64,000 bases of DNA from Acidimicrobiaceae bacterium (GTDB lineage Bacteria; Actinomycetota; Acidimicrobiia; Acidimicrobiales; Poriferisodalaceae). The stretch lies in the NCBI GenBank assembly GCA_905182565.1, contig CAJJCB010000027.1:248001-312000 (forward strand). The letters are read 5' to 3'. Numbering within the stretch: position 1 is the first letter of the stretch; every line of letters starts with the position of its first letter. Under the pieces are notes generated by a model, which saw nothing but the letters and a program-made list of their open reading frames with translations, searched no databases and was not told the origin of the DNA. Shown piece after piece: positions 8,223-16,250 of this stretch. The translations under genes and the position numbers were made by a program.

Positions 8223-8990
8223 TTAATGGCCGCCTCCTCCTCCTCCTCCGGTGTCTTGGCCGCCTCCTAGGGCTTCCCATTCCATATCGCGATACGTTTC
8301 TTCCTCTTCCGAGATATCTTCACCGCTAATAACTTCTCGTATGTAACGCAACACAGAAAAAATCTTGTGTCCGGAAAGAACCTCGCCAAAGCCAGGCATG
8401 TTGGCGCCAGTTTCTCCAGATATGTGTGGCCCCCCAGGTCGGTTTGGGTCACCATAAATATTACCGAGACCAATACCTTGAGAACCAACCTCTAACCAAT
8501 GAATCATGTCTTGGTTCAGATCAGGGAAAGTAAGAAGAACCTCACCGTTATATAACGGTCTGCCAATTCCACCACCTTCATAACCCGCACCATCTCCGCC
8601 ATGGCAACTAACACATCGTGCTGTGTATGTCGCAGCCCCTTCACTTATCGCTGTGATTGGCGGTGGAGGCGGCTCAGTTAGTTTTACGTAGACGAAAGCC
8701 CACAGAGGAAGAAGAAATACAATGGGCAGAACCCAAATTGGAACCTTATTTCGAGTCTTGGCGGCAAGGATGAAGGCTGGCTCAACTGACGCTCCACCAA
8801 AGGGTTCTAACTTCGCAGCTTCTTTGGCTGCAGCAATGACATCTGCCGTCCCGGCTCCTGAGGTAGCCAAAACTCCGCCGCTTCCTGCGACGGCTGGAGC
8901 TGCCCCTCCCGATCCGTCATCAGAGATTAGACCCAGAGCGACTCTGCGCTGTCTAGAACGTTCGAATAGGTAATCAGGAACTTCAGTCAC
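8223..8990 (-). CDS. Membrane-anchored monoheme cytochrome c
   Basis: The single heme-c motif is CVSCH (C126, C129, H130) and the probable axial methionine is M198 in ANMPGFGE. One transmembrane helix lies at about 83-104; the 80 residues before it are Ala/Gly-rich and cytoplasmic if the heme domain is outside. The N-terminus MTEVPDYLFERSRQRR closely resembles that of the cytochrome b C-terminal subunit at 11017, suggesting both belong to one complex. The C-terminus ends in a run of glycines and a histidine. It starts at GTG with a good GGAGGA Shine-Dalgarno. It is transcribed away from the bc operon, with the reductase gene 52 bases downstream. It probably serves as a bc-complex c-subunit. 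Confidence 0.88.
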   Translation of the reverse strand: MTEVPDYLFERSRQRRVALGLISDDGSGGAAPAVAGSGGVLATSGAGTADVIAAAKEAAKLEPFGGASVEPAFILAAKTRNKVPIWVLPIVFLLPLWAFVYVKLTEPPPPPITAISEGAATYTARCVSCHGGDGAGYEGGGIGRPLYNGEVLLTFPDLNQDMIHWLEVGSQGIGLGNIYGDPNRPGGPHISGETGANMPGFGEVLSGHKIFSVLRYIREVISGEDISEEEETYRDMEWEALGGGQDTGGGGGGGH

Positions 8991-9326
8991 GGTGTCCTCC
9001 GCGTGGGGGTTATTTGTAACCCGGCATCGCAGTCGTTGCTAGGAGAAAGATTAGGCGCTTAGTAGGCCAGCGGTCCAAGTTTGCCAGAGAGTTTTTCGGT
9101 TTAGGGACAACTTTGTGTACTTCCTAAAAAAAGTTTTGCGATTGGTTAGCCATAGAGCCCATTTGAGTGGCACCATATAGCCGGCACGCAAGTTTAGGAT
9201 TCTTTCCTTTGAGCATGATAAATTCCAAGTGGTTTACCCATGCCCCAGAGCTTAAATGCCTGTAAATTATATGAATTTTTGTAGTCTCTAGGCCATAGCC
9301 TGGAAAACGATTGACGAGGAGGGCGT
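8991..9326 (+). other. Divergent intergenic region between cytochrome c and the bc operon
   Basis: A 336-base gap between a minus-strand and a plus-strand gene, so it should hold both promoters. AT-rich stretches around 9255-9280 could supply a -10 for the plus-strand operon, but I cannot choose boxes with confidence. A strong Shine-Dalgarno (GAGGAGGG, 9316-9323) ends the region. No convincing ORF or RNA gene is seen. Confidence 0.6.
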
Positions 9327-9764
9327 GTGGCCGCATTATTAACAGCGATCGTGATCACGGCGCTGATGATCGCTGGCGTTATTGGATACGGTAAACGTAG
9401 GCCGGTCGACCGTCCTACGTCGTGGGGCGAAGCCATGCTCGGCTCCGCATTCGTATTCATGCTGCTTCTAATGGTTTTTGGTGTCGTGCCGGATCGTTGG
9501 GTTCGGCTAACTGACAATGAATGGGGCTGGTCTGTCGAAAAAATGCTCTTCACTGAAGGCCAGTTCATTGACGGAAACCCAATAACTTTCCCTCCAATGA
9601 GAATGGATCTCAAGAAAGTTTCTGACGTCGTCGTGGTCATACAGCATATTGTTGCTCTTATTGGATTGCCATTACTATGGATGTGGTGGCAAAAGCGTGA
9701 CCAGAAAAAAGTAGTGGCTGAACCAGTTTCCGATTTCGGACGACCGTTAGTGAAGGGCAGCTGA
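9327..9764 (+). CDS. Unrecognised three-helix membrane protein of the bc operon
   Basis: Not recognised as a named family. The 145-residue product has predicted membrane helices at about 2-22, 36-54 and 100-121, the last containing H107. A 40-residue soluble loop between helices two and three is rich in Trp and acidic residues (NEWGWSVEK). The C-terminus is basic and cytoplasmic-looking. It starts at GTG 3-4 bases after a very strong GAGGAGGG, unusually close spacing; GTG 9351 is an alternative. It is the first gene of an operon encoding ferredoxin, cytochrome b, Rieske and cytochrome c, so a role as an accessory subunit or assembly factor of the bc complex is inferred from position only. Confidence 0.75.
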   Translation: MAALLTAIVITALMIAGVIGYGKRRPVDRPTSWGEAMLGSAFVFMLLLMVFGVVPDRWVRLTDNEWGWSVEKMLFTEGQFIDGNPITFPPMRMDLKKVSDVVVVIQHIVALIGLPLLWMWWQKRDQKKVVAEPVSDFGRPLVKGS

Positions 9765-9765
9765 A

Positions 9766-10182
9766 GTGGGAAAAACTGAGGCGAACCCACCAATGCCAAG
9801 ATTTATTGATGACTATGTGTTGCAAACAGTGGATGCTGATTATCTAGCTGCGGCTGTTAAACCGAAAACATTCATCAATATTGACCAGTCTGAATGCATC
9901 CAATGTGAAGGATGCGTCGATATTTGTCCATGGAAATGTATATGGTTTCTTTCGACTGACGCCGTAGATGAAGCTGTTGGCGCAGATTTACCTGGGCTTG
10001 ACCCTGCTGATAACGCAATATTCATAATTGATGATGATGTATGTACCCGATGCGCTTTGTGCGTCGACCGATGTCCTACTGGTGTAATTACCTTAGGAAA
10101 AATTAGTGATAACCCTCCGGCTTCTGGCGATGTTCACGGGCGAACTCATACCCACGGCTACTCCTACGGCATGCGACTCTGA
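9766..10182 (+). CDS. Ferredoxin with two [4Fe-4S] clusters
   Basis: Two classic cluster motifs are present: CIQCEGCVDICP at about residues 45-56 and CTRCALCVDRCP at about 90-101, each CxxCxxCxxxCP. About 35 residues precede the first motif and a His-rich tail (HGRTHTHGYSYG) ends the protein. It starts at GTG 9766; ATG 9793 (MPRFIDDY) is a good alternative that trims nine residues. It lies between an orphan membrane gene and cytochrome b. A dicluster ferredoxin inside a bc operon is not part of the standard complex and suggests an added electron-transfer arm or a soluble partner. Confidence 0.9.
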   Translation: MGKTEANPPMPRFIDDYVLQTVDADYLAAAVKPKTFINIDQSECIQCEGCVDICPWKCIWFLSTDAVDEAVGADLPGLDPADNAIFIIDDDVCTRCALCVDRCPTGVITLGKISDNPPASGDVHGRTHTHGYSYGMRL

Positions 10183-10200
10183 GGAAATTGTAGATAAATC

Positions 10201-10995
10201 ATGGCGAACTCGATTGAAAAACGAAAGCAAACACTGCCTGAAAAGCTCCAACAAGGGGCTGGGGCAGCGACAGACTGGATGCAAGGTAGCCAGTTTTGGA
10301 CCTCGGTATTCCGTCCAGGTTCCATATTTCGGAAGGGTTACACAGATAGCCCAAGAAACCGAAGCTATGTGATCATGAATAGCGTGCTCTATCACCTCCA
10401 CCCGGTGAAAGTTAAACGACACGCTGTCAAGGTGAGTTACACACTTTGTCTAGGAGGCCTAAGTTTCTTCCTCTTCATTCTGCTGACGATTACAGGCATT
10501 TTCTTAATGTTCTTTTATCGGCCCACAGCTGCTGCGGCCTGGAGCGATATCGAGAGTCTCCATACGCAGGTTTCGTTTGGTTTACTTGTAAGGAACATGC
10601 ATAGATGGGCTGCCCATCTAATGGTCTTGTCAGTATTTTTGCATATGGCTCGAGTTTTTTATCACGGTGCATATAAAGCCCCAAGAGAATTTAACTGGAT
10701 TATTGGCGTAGTGCTTTTGAAGCTAACTCTTTTGCTTTCTTTCACTGGCTACTTGTTGCCATGGGATCAATTATCACTATGGGCTGTCACCGTTGGAACC
10801 AACATGATGGGATTTACCCCTGTCTTTGGGGATCAGGTAAGATTTGTCTTATTGGGTGGCAAACAAATCGGAGCTGAAACTCTCCTGCGTTGGTACGTAT
10901 TACATGTACTGATGCTTCCGTTTGTCCTCGTCATCTTTCTGGCTATCCATTTTTGGAGAGTTCGGAAAGACGGCGGAATCTCCGGACCTCTATAG
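10201..10995 (+). CDS. Cytochrome b, N-terminal (b6-like) subunit of a bc complex
   Basis: Carries both b hemes of a menaquinol-oxidising bc complex. Four axial histidines are visible: H134 (MHRWAAH) and H148 (FLHMARVF) in one helix, H235 (YVLHVL) and H250 (AIHFWRV) in another. The second pair is spaced 15, as in cytochrome b6f. GYLLPWDQLSLWA (183-195) is the Qo-side signature. Four membrane helices are predicted, after a roughly 75-residue cytoplasmic N-terminus that is longer than in b6. The split b6/subunit-IV layout continues in the next gene, 21 bases downstream. Assignment to the family is secure. Confidence 0.95.
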   Translation: MANSIEKRKQTLPEKLQQGAGAATDWMQGSQFWTSVFRPGSIFRKGYTDSPRNRSYVIMNSVLYHLHPVKVKRHAVKVSYTLCLGGLSFFLFILLTITGIFLMFFYRPTAAAAWSDIESLHTQVSFGLLVRNMHRWAAHLMVLSVFLHMARVFYHGAYKAPREFNWIIGVVLLKLTLLLSFTGYLLPWDQLSLWAVTVGTNMMGFTPVFGDQVRFVLLGGKQIGAETLLRWYVLHVLMLPFVLVIFLAIHFWRVRKDGGISGPL

Positions 10996-11016
10996 GCCGA
11001 GGAGCAGAACTTATAC

Positions 11017-11736
11017 ATGACTGAAATTCCAGAACATCTTCTTAAACGAAGTCAAGCAGCTAAATCAGCGGCAGATGGTGGCGCAGGTGCTCCTGCGGCG
11101 GTATCTGTGTCTGACGATGATGGTCAGACTATCCCCCGTTCTCTTTTAGAACAGAGCCAACAAGGCGGCACATCTGCGCCAGCCGCTCCTGGAGGTGTCG
11201 CTACCATAGCCCCGCCTTTGATGGCCGGACCAAGCGGGAACACACATCGCCTTCTGACCGTTGTAAAATCCGGCTCGATTCAAGATGTAAAGGCTTCTCC
11301 GGGTGACAAGGTTCACGTTTGGCCACATCTCTTAGCAGCAGAGTTCACAGCAGCTTTGTTTATCACGGCCTTTACACTGATTTTTTCATTGTTTATTAAC
11401 GCACCGTTGCTAGAACTTGCTAATCACAATGCAACTCCTAACCCGTCCAAAGCGCCTTGGTATTTCTTGGGTTTGCAAGAACTCCTAACGATGTTTGATC
11501 CAATGATCGCAGGTGTCACTATCCCTGGAGTTGTGTTGGTCTTGTTGGGCTTCGCCCCGTATATAGATCGGAACCCATCAAATAAACCTGAAGATCGTAA
11601 GTTTGCTATTTCAATTCAAACTATTCATCTAATGTTTTGGGCTGTTCTTGTAATTATTGGTTCGTTCTTCCGAGGCCAAGGCTTTAACTTTACCTACCCG
11701 TGGGACACTGGTCTTCACGGCATATTCCATCTCTGA
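11017..11736 (+). CDS. Cytochrome b, C-terminal (subunit IV-like) subunit of a bc complex
   Basis: Membrane part begins at about residue 103 with three helices (about 107-127, 165-182, 200-218). The Qo motif, usually PEWY, reads KAPWYFLGLQE (145-155), so the quinol-proton-accepting Glu is replaced by Pro. The 100-residue N-terminal extension is Ala/Gly/Ser-rich and contains two related motifs, MTEIPEHLLKRSQ at the start and TIPRSLLEQSQ at 38-48; the first is nearly the same as the N-terminus of the cytochrome c at 8223-8990. A proper Shine-Dalgarno (GGAGCAG) precedes ATG 11017. The extension is cytoplasmic by the usual topology. Confidence 0.93.
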   Translation: MTEIPEHLLKRSQAAKSAADGGAGAPAAVSVSDDDGQTIPRSLLEQSQQGGTSAPAAPGGVATIAPPLMAGPSGNTHRLLTVVKSGSIQDVKASPGDKVHVWPHLLAAEFTAALFITAFTLIFSLFINAPLLELANHNATPNPSKAPWYFLGLQELLTMFDPMIAGVTIPGVVLVLLGFAPYIDRNPSNKPEDRKFAISIQTIHLMFWAVLVIIGSFFRGQGFNFTYPWDTGLHGIFHL

Positions 11737-11747
11737 GAAAGGGCGCC

Positions 11748-12602
11748 ATGTCAACTGGAACTATAATCGCCATTGCAATCCCCGTTCTCATTGCCCTTGC
11801 CGCAGTTGTGGGGTTTGGTTCTCTGCGCAAAAAAGATGCAAAGGGTTTAGGCCATATGTCGCGTGAGACACGAAGTCGTGACGCCGGGGCTCTCGACCAA
11901 AATATTTCAGGAAGTAACGAAGCTCGAGAACTAGAAAAATCAGTTGCTATGGAGCGTGTAAGCGCAGGTGTTACTGTGCCGCTTCCTAAAGTTCCGGAGA
12001 TATGGAGCCCTCCAGACGCAGATGCAATAGGTGTGAGCCGACGTCAATTTCTGAATAGGTCCTCGATCACGCTTATGACTTTGGGTCTTTCGGTATTTGG
12101 TGCAGCAAACATCGCATTCCTTTGGCCTCGCCCTACTGCAGGCTTTGGATCTAAAGTAAAAATAGGGACGATTGACTCGATTAATACAGTAATTAATTCG
12201 TCATCACCAGCTGTCAATTTTGCCTATTTTTCTGAAGCTCAGACTTACCTGCAGCCATATCCTATGGATCAAGCAACTCAAGCTTCGGCTGAAGCCGTGT
12301 ACAAAGGTGCGACCCTTGCAGGAATAAAACAGGGGTATGTAGCTCTATGGCAAAAATGTCCACATCTTGGGTGCAAAGTACCTGTATGTGGAACATCTCA
12401 ATGGTTTGAGTGTCCATGTCACGGCTCACAATACAATCGCGTCGGTGAGAAAAAAGTAGGTCCTGCACCTCGGGGTATGGACCATTTTCCGGTCATCATT
12501 GACGGTGAAAATGTAATTATTGACACTGGAACTGTCTCTCTAGGTGCGGTTATTGGCACAGATACAACTGGACAAGGTCTAGAAGGACCTCATTGCGCGT
12601 GA
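11748..12602 (+). CDS. Rieske [2Fe-2S] iron-sulfur subunit of a bc complex
   Basis: Transfers electrons from quinol to cytochrome c. Cluster ligands are C204 and H206 (CPHLGC) and C222 and H225 (CPCHGS), with disulfide partners C209 and C224. There is a membrane helix at about 5-25 and a second at about 107-127 preceded by a twin-arginine-like SRRQFLNR (97-104), so export of the globular domain by Tat is likely, as in actinobacterial QcrA. The ORF can be read from 11700, but that overlaps cytochrome b; ATG 11748 follows GAGAAAGG and gives 284 residues. The bc order ferredoxin-b-b-Rieske-c is intact. Confidence 0.95.
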   Translation: MSTGTIIAIAIPVLIALAAVVGFGSLRKKDAKGLGHMSRETRSRDAGALDQNISGSNEARELEKSVAMERVSAGVTVPLPKVPEIWSPPDADAIGVSRRQFLNRSSITLMTLGLSVFGAANIAFLWPRPTAGFGSKVKIGTIDSINTVINSSSPAVNFAYFSEAQTYLQPYPMDQATQASAEAVYKGATLAGIKQGYVALWQKCPHLGCKVPVCGTSQWFECPCHGSQYNRVGEKKVGPAPRGMDHFPVIIDGENVIIDTGTVSLGAVIGTDTTGQGLEGPHCA

Positions 12603-12657
12603 TTGATAATATTTGTTTTTCCCATCTCGCACCCACCTGGGCAGGAGTGAGTAACTA

Positions 12658-13770
12658 GTGATGTATGCGGCTACCACAGAACGATCAATCGCTATGGCCA
12701 TATTGGCTATTGTGGTCGTTGCATGGGCGATCTATGTCTTTACAAATATCCGTCGTAGCAAAGACGAAGTAGGTAGTGAAGTTGAGCTCGCTGCGAACAG
12801 AGGATCGCTCGACAGTGATGAGAAGCTAGAAGGTTCGCGTCTCGAGCGCGTTCAAGCTTTTGGTGTTCTCATGCTTCTAATTATTGCTCTTGTTCTGCCC
12901 ATCTACTGGCTACGCGAAGGTGGCCGACGAGATGGCGCCGAACGAGGTTTCTCTGAACGCGCAGCAAGAGCAGGTGAAGCCTTAGCAGAAGAACTTGAGT
13001 GCGTTGTTTGTCATGGAGCCGATATGGGCGGCGCTAATTACGCTCCGGTGGTCCTAGACATCGGTAACCAATTCAGTGATCAGGAAAGCTATATTATTAA
13101 GACGTCATGGCGTGCACCAGCTATTAATAATGTGTTTACACGCTTTGATACAGGCGCTGAAAAATTGTCAGAAGTTGACGAAGTTAGAAAAATTCTTAAC
13201 TATGGTCGTGGTGTGATGCCGGCTTGGGGCTTGCCAGGCGGCGGTCCGCTCACATCTCAAGAGGTCGACCATATAATTGCCTGGTTATGGCGTGAGCAAT
13301 TACCTGTTGAAGAAGTAGCGGCAACAGCCCGAGCTGAAAAAGAAGCTCAAATGGCTGCGAACCCAAGTAAATCAGAAGGCCAAGTCCTTTTTGAAATACA
13401 TTGCGCAAGATGCCACACTCCGAGATGGCCTGGGCGTGGACCTGCGACACTACCAAATGGGGGTGGGACTGTAGAACTGATACCAGGGCCAGCTGGCTCA
13501 GGACGTTATGGACCAGCACTCAACAAAACTAGTCTCGAACGACTTTTCCCAGATATAGAAGACCAAATTAGCTTTATCGCATTAGGGGCCGCAGACGACG
13601 TAGCCTATGGGGAATTTGCACGTCTAGGGAATTACGGTATGCCAGGATTTGGCAAAATTCTAACTGAAGACGAGATAAGAGCTATCTCAATGTACGAGCG
13701 AAGTCTTGACCCGGTTGAACAATCAACAGTCGAGTTTGCTGAACTCTATGGCCCAGGTGGTGACTCATGA
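12658..13770 (+). CDS. Membrane-bound diheme cytochrome c
   Basis: Two heme-c sites: CVVCH (C115, H119) and CARCH (C249, H253). Probable axial methionines are M187 (GVMPAWG) and M328 (YGMPGFG), giving two class-I cytochrome domains in tandem. Two membrane helices precede them at about 10-28 and 66-84, so the heme domains face outside. The two domains resemble those of diheme cytochrome cc in actinobacterial supercomplexes, although here they follow rather than precede Rieske. Start GTG 12658 (or ATG 12661) follows AGGAG at 12643. It overlaps the next gene by ATGA. Confidence 0.92.
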   Translation: MMYAATTERSIAMAILAIVVVAWAIYVFTNIRRSKDEVGSEVELAANRGSLDSDEKLEGSRLERVQAFGVLMLLIIALVLPIYWLREGGRRDGAERGFSERAARAGEALAEELECVVCHGADMGGANYAPVVLDIGNQFSDQESYIIKTSWRAPAINNVFTRFDTGAEKLSEVDEVRKILNYGRGVMPAWGLPGGGPLTSQEVDHIIAWLWREQLPVEEVAATARAEKEAQMAANPSKSEGQVLFEIHCARCHTPRWPGRGPATLPNGGGTVELIPGPAGSGRYGPALNKTSLERLFPDIEDQISFIALGAADDVAYGEFARLGNYGMPGFGKILTEDEIRAISMYERSLDPVEQSTVEFAELYGPGGDS

Positions 13771-14588
13771 GTTTCTTAGCGGTTGTTGGATGGGACCCAG
13801 TATTAACAGGCTATTTAGCAGTGTTATTAGCGGTTGTAATCCTTTGCGGATCGGTGTATCTACTCCTAGCTACAAATATAGGAGTGCGCCTAGGGTTCCT
13901 AGTGGCTTGGACGGGTTTCTGGGGCTGGAACCTCTTAATGGGTACTATCTGGTGGGTGTTTGGAATCGGCTGGGTTGGTAATAGTCCTTCATGGCAGGTA
14001 ACACACGTAAGTACTAACCCGGAAGCTGTCCCGATAGAGAAGGTCCAAGAAATTGGAAACGAGGGCGTCAATGTCGCTCCCGGTGGCAATTGGGAAGTTG
14101 TAATTGAAGCTGACGCCCGTTCCGCCGCAGACAGCGCTGTTATATGTAGAGATGGTGACCCACGAAGCCTCGAAACAGTCAATACCTGTCTGTTCGCTGC
14201 CGCAAGTGACTACCGAGTCCACCGAGTACTAAAAACTGGTGGTGAAAGATACCGATTATTTGGGATACCTGACAATCCACTTACCCAATACTTGATACCA
14301 AGTCGTGGGCGTCCACATTATGCAGCTGTCCAGTTGCAGCCGTATAAACCAAATCTTGAAGTTGACCCAAATGTTTTCGGCGAGGACGGAAAAGTCTTCT
14401 TGCCTGTAGCAGAACTCGACGGCTCAGCACCTCTGTATACCGTAATCATGGTTCGTGACCAAGGTAATCTGCGTTTGAGGCCAGCATTAGTGGCAATATT
14501 GTCAGGGGTCTTGTTTGGTCTAGGTTGTTATCACTTACACCGTCGTGATCAGGCCGTTTGGGCTGTGCGCGAAGCTGCAGGAAAATAA
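13767..14588 (+). CDS. Unrecognised membrane protein with large external domain, bc operon
   Basis: No family recognised. Of 273 residues, about 13-35 and 40-68 are membrane helices, rich in Trp and Gly in the second; about 75-235 form a soluble domain without heme or Fe-S motifs but with two cysteines (ICRDGD and TCLFAAA), which could form a disulfide outside the cell; a third helix lies at about 240-258, followed by a basic tail. It overlaps the diheme cytochrome stop by four bases and is followed 26 bases later by nuoA, so it is embedded between the bc complex and complex I. An accessory subunit or assembly factor bridging them is only an inference from position. Confidence 0.75.
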   Translation: MSFLAVVGWDPVLTGYLAVLLAVVILCGSVYLLLATNIGVRLGFLVAWTGFWGWNLLMGTIWWVFGIGWVGNSPSWQVTHVSTNPEAVPIEKVQEIGNEGVNVAPGGNWEVVIEADARSAADSAVICRDGDPRSLETVNTCLFAAASDYRVHRVLKTGGERYRLFGIPDNPLTQYLIPSRGRPHYAAVQLQPYKPNLEVDPNVFGEDGKVFLPVAELDGSAPLYTVIMVRDQGNLRLRPALVAILSGVLFGLGCYHLHRRDQAVWAVREAAGK

Positions 14589-14614
14589 GTTAAAGTTGGG
14601 GTAGGTGAACTGAA

Positions 14615-15091
14615 GTGGAACAGTATCTGCCAGTATTAACCCTTGGGGTTCTAGCAATCTTATTTGTTCTATTAAGCATTGTTACGTCGCGTCTACTCGC
14701 CCCGGAGCGTCGAACCCTCCCAAAATTTGCTCCCTATGAGTGCGGTATAACTGATCAAACTGCTATCCCTGAGCGTTTCCCAGTCAAGTTTTATTTGGTA
14801 GCAATGCTTTTCATAATGTTTGACATAGAAATAATTTTTTTATACCCATGGGCGGTAGCTAATAATGAACTGGGACTATTTGGGCTTATAGCTATGGCTA
14901 TTTTTGTCGGGATATTCTTCCTTTCTTTTGCATACGAATTAGCTATGGGTGGCCTGAACTGGGGTCCTGGTAAACGTGTATCAAATCCATTAGTAAGTCC
15001 GGAAAGAACCACAACATCCACTATTCGAAAAGTTGGCCTTGAGGGCAGAACACCTAGCGTTGCTTCTTCAAGTGAAACCGAGGCTGCATAA
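14615..15091 (+). CDS. nuoA: NADH-quinone oxidoreductase subunit A (first complex I)
   Basis: Small membrane subunit at the quinone-channel face. It has three helices and the family motif KFAPYECGI followed by [21 protein letters not shown]. Length 158 is longer than usual because of a Ser/Thr-rich C-terminal extension of about 40 residues after the last helix. It starts at GTG. It opens a complete 14-gene operon, with its stop overlapping nuoB (TAATG). Confidence 0.95.
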   Translation: MEQYLPVLTLGVLAILFVLLSIVTSRLLAPERRTLPKFAPYECGITDQTAIPERFPVKFYLVAMLFIMFDIEIIFLYPWAVANNELGLFGLIAMAIFVGIFFLSFAYELAMGGLNWGPGKRVSNPLVSPERTTTSTIRKVGLEGRTPSVASSSETEAA

Positions 15092-15705
15092 TGGCCGATA
15101 TTTATGACCTCAAACAAAAACTAGGGTTAGGTGATGCAGGGTTAGCTGGCCTCGGTCACAATATTTTCACCGCACCGATTGAAGAGCTGGTTAAGTGGGC
15201 TCGGCGGCGCAGTGTCATGCCAGCTACTTTTGGACTTGCTTGTTGTGCCATCGAAATGATGGCTACAGGCACAGCTCACTATGATATGGCTCGATATGGA
15301 ATGGAGACCTTTAGAGCGTCACCTCGCCAAGCAGATTTAATGATAGTTGCGGGTCGCGTAAGCCAGAAAATGGCGCCCGTGCTGAGACAAATATACGACC
15401 AAATGATGGAGCCCAAGTGGGTTATAAGTATGGGGGTATGTGCTTCTAGCGGTGGAATGTTTAACAACTATGCGATAGTGCAGGGAGTTGACCAAATTGT
15501 TCCTGTAGATATTTACGCACCAGGTTGCCCTCCAGGTCCTGAAACCTTATTACATGCAATTCTGGCGCTACATGAAAAAATTCGCACTGGAGAGTTGACT
15601 GAACGTAGAAAAAGTACTGGTAAGGGAGCTGGATTTGAGCTTTCTCATGAACATGCCCCGGATGCTCAGCCTGAACCGGTAATTATACGCACTGGTAGAC
15701 GCTAA
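15091..15705 (+). CDS. nuoB: NADH-quinone oxidoreductase subunit B (first complex I)
   Basis: Holds cluster N2, the last electron carrier before quinone. The tandem cysteines are in [14 protein letters not shown], with the remaining ligands in [10 protein letters not shown] and [12 protein letters not shown]. The C-terminus adds a charged tail of about 35 residues ([12 protein letters not shown]) beyond the core. Starts at ATG overlapping the nuoA stop. The order nuoA-B-C-D matches the canonical arrangement. Confidence 0.97.
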   Translation: MADIYDLKQKLGLGDAGLAGLGHNIFTAPIEELVKWARRRSVMPATFGLACCAIEMMATGTAHYDMARYGMETFRASPRQADLMIVAGRVSQKMAPVLRQIYDQMMEPKWVISMGVCASSGGMFNNYAIVQGVDQIVPVDIYAPGCPPGPETLLHAILALHEKIRTGELTERRKSTGKGAGFELSHEHAPDAQPEPVIIRTGRR

Positions 15706-15707
15706 CG

Positions 15708-16250
15708 ATGAGTAGCAATGAGGCACCAGATGTCATAGCCGAAGGCAATGACGATGATATGCCTGCAAATACTCATACAGATATGGCTTATGATGTCCCA
15801 GTTTCAAGTAGTAACGACCAAATTGTGTTACATCCTGAGATAGGTTTTTATGAGAGTTTAATCAATAACCTGTTGGCTGATGGCTATCAGATGTGTATTG
15901 ATCTTTGTGGTGTTGACTACTTTAAAAACTTGACTAGGAAACTTCCGAACGATGCAACAGCAGAGCGATTCGAGTTAGTAATTAATCTTCTTGATCTTTC
16001 AGCAAAAAGACGTATTCGAGTGCGTGTTCAATTACCTGAAGATGACCCCAAAGTGCCATCGATATCTATGATCTACCCAGGCGCAGAAGCTATGGAACGC
16101 GAAGCGAGTGACATGTTTGGTTTTGTATTTGAGGGCCATCCTGATCCAACTCCAATTTTACTTCCAGAGGGTTGGGTGGGCCACCCGCTGCGTAAGGATT
16201 TTTCGATGGGAAGAATTCCGGTGCAATTCAAAGCAGTTGAGGGACGTTAA
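15708..16250 (+). CDS. nuoC: NADH-quinone oxidoreductase subunit C (first complex I)
   Basis: Peripheral-arm subunit that packs against NuoD. The 30-kDa-subunit signature is at the C-terminal end: EREASDMFGFVFEGHPDPTP followed by HPLRKDF. An acidic N-terminal extension of about 35 residues precedes the fold. At 180 residues it is of ordinary size and is not fused to nuoD. It is 2 bases from nuoB and its TAA overlaps the nuoD ATG. Confidence 0.95.
   Translation: MSSNEAPDVIAEGNDDDMPANTHTDMAYDVPVSSSNDQIVLHPEIGFYESLINNLLADGYQMCIDLCGVDYFKNLTRKLPNDATAERFELVINLLDLSAKRRIRVRVQLPEDDPKVPSISMIYPGAEAMEREASDMFGFVFEGHPDPTPILLPEGWVGHPLRKDFSMGRIPVQFKAVEGR

Noticed and set aside
10201-11736. Cytochrome b split in two as a frameshift or pseudogene
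   Set aside because: Both parts have their own start and Shine-Dalgarno, and the split between heme-bearing and Qo-bearing halves matches the natural b6/subunit IV arrangement.
11700-11747. Longer N-terminus for the Rieske protein starting inside cytochrome b
   Set aside because: The extra residues are encoded within and after the cytochrome b stop region; ATG 11748 has a good Shine-Dalgarno and starts a normal membrane helix.
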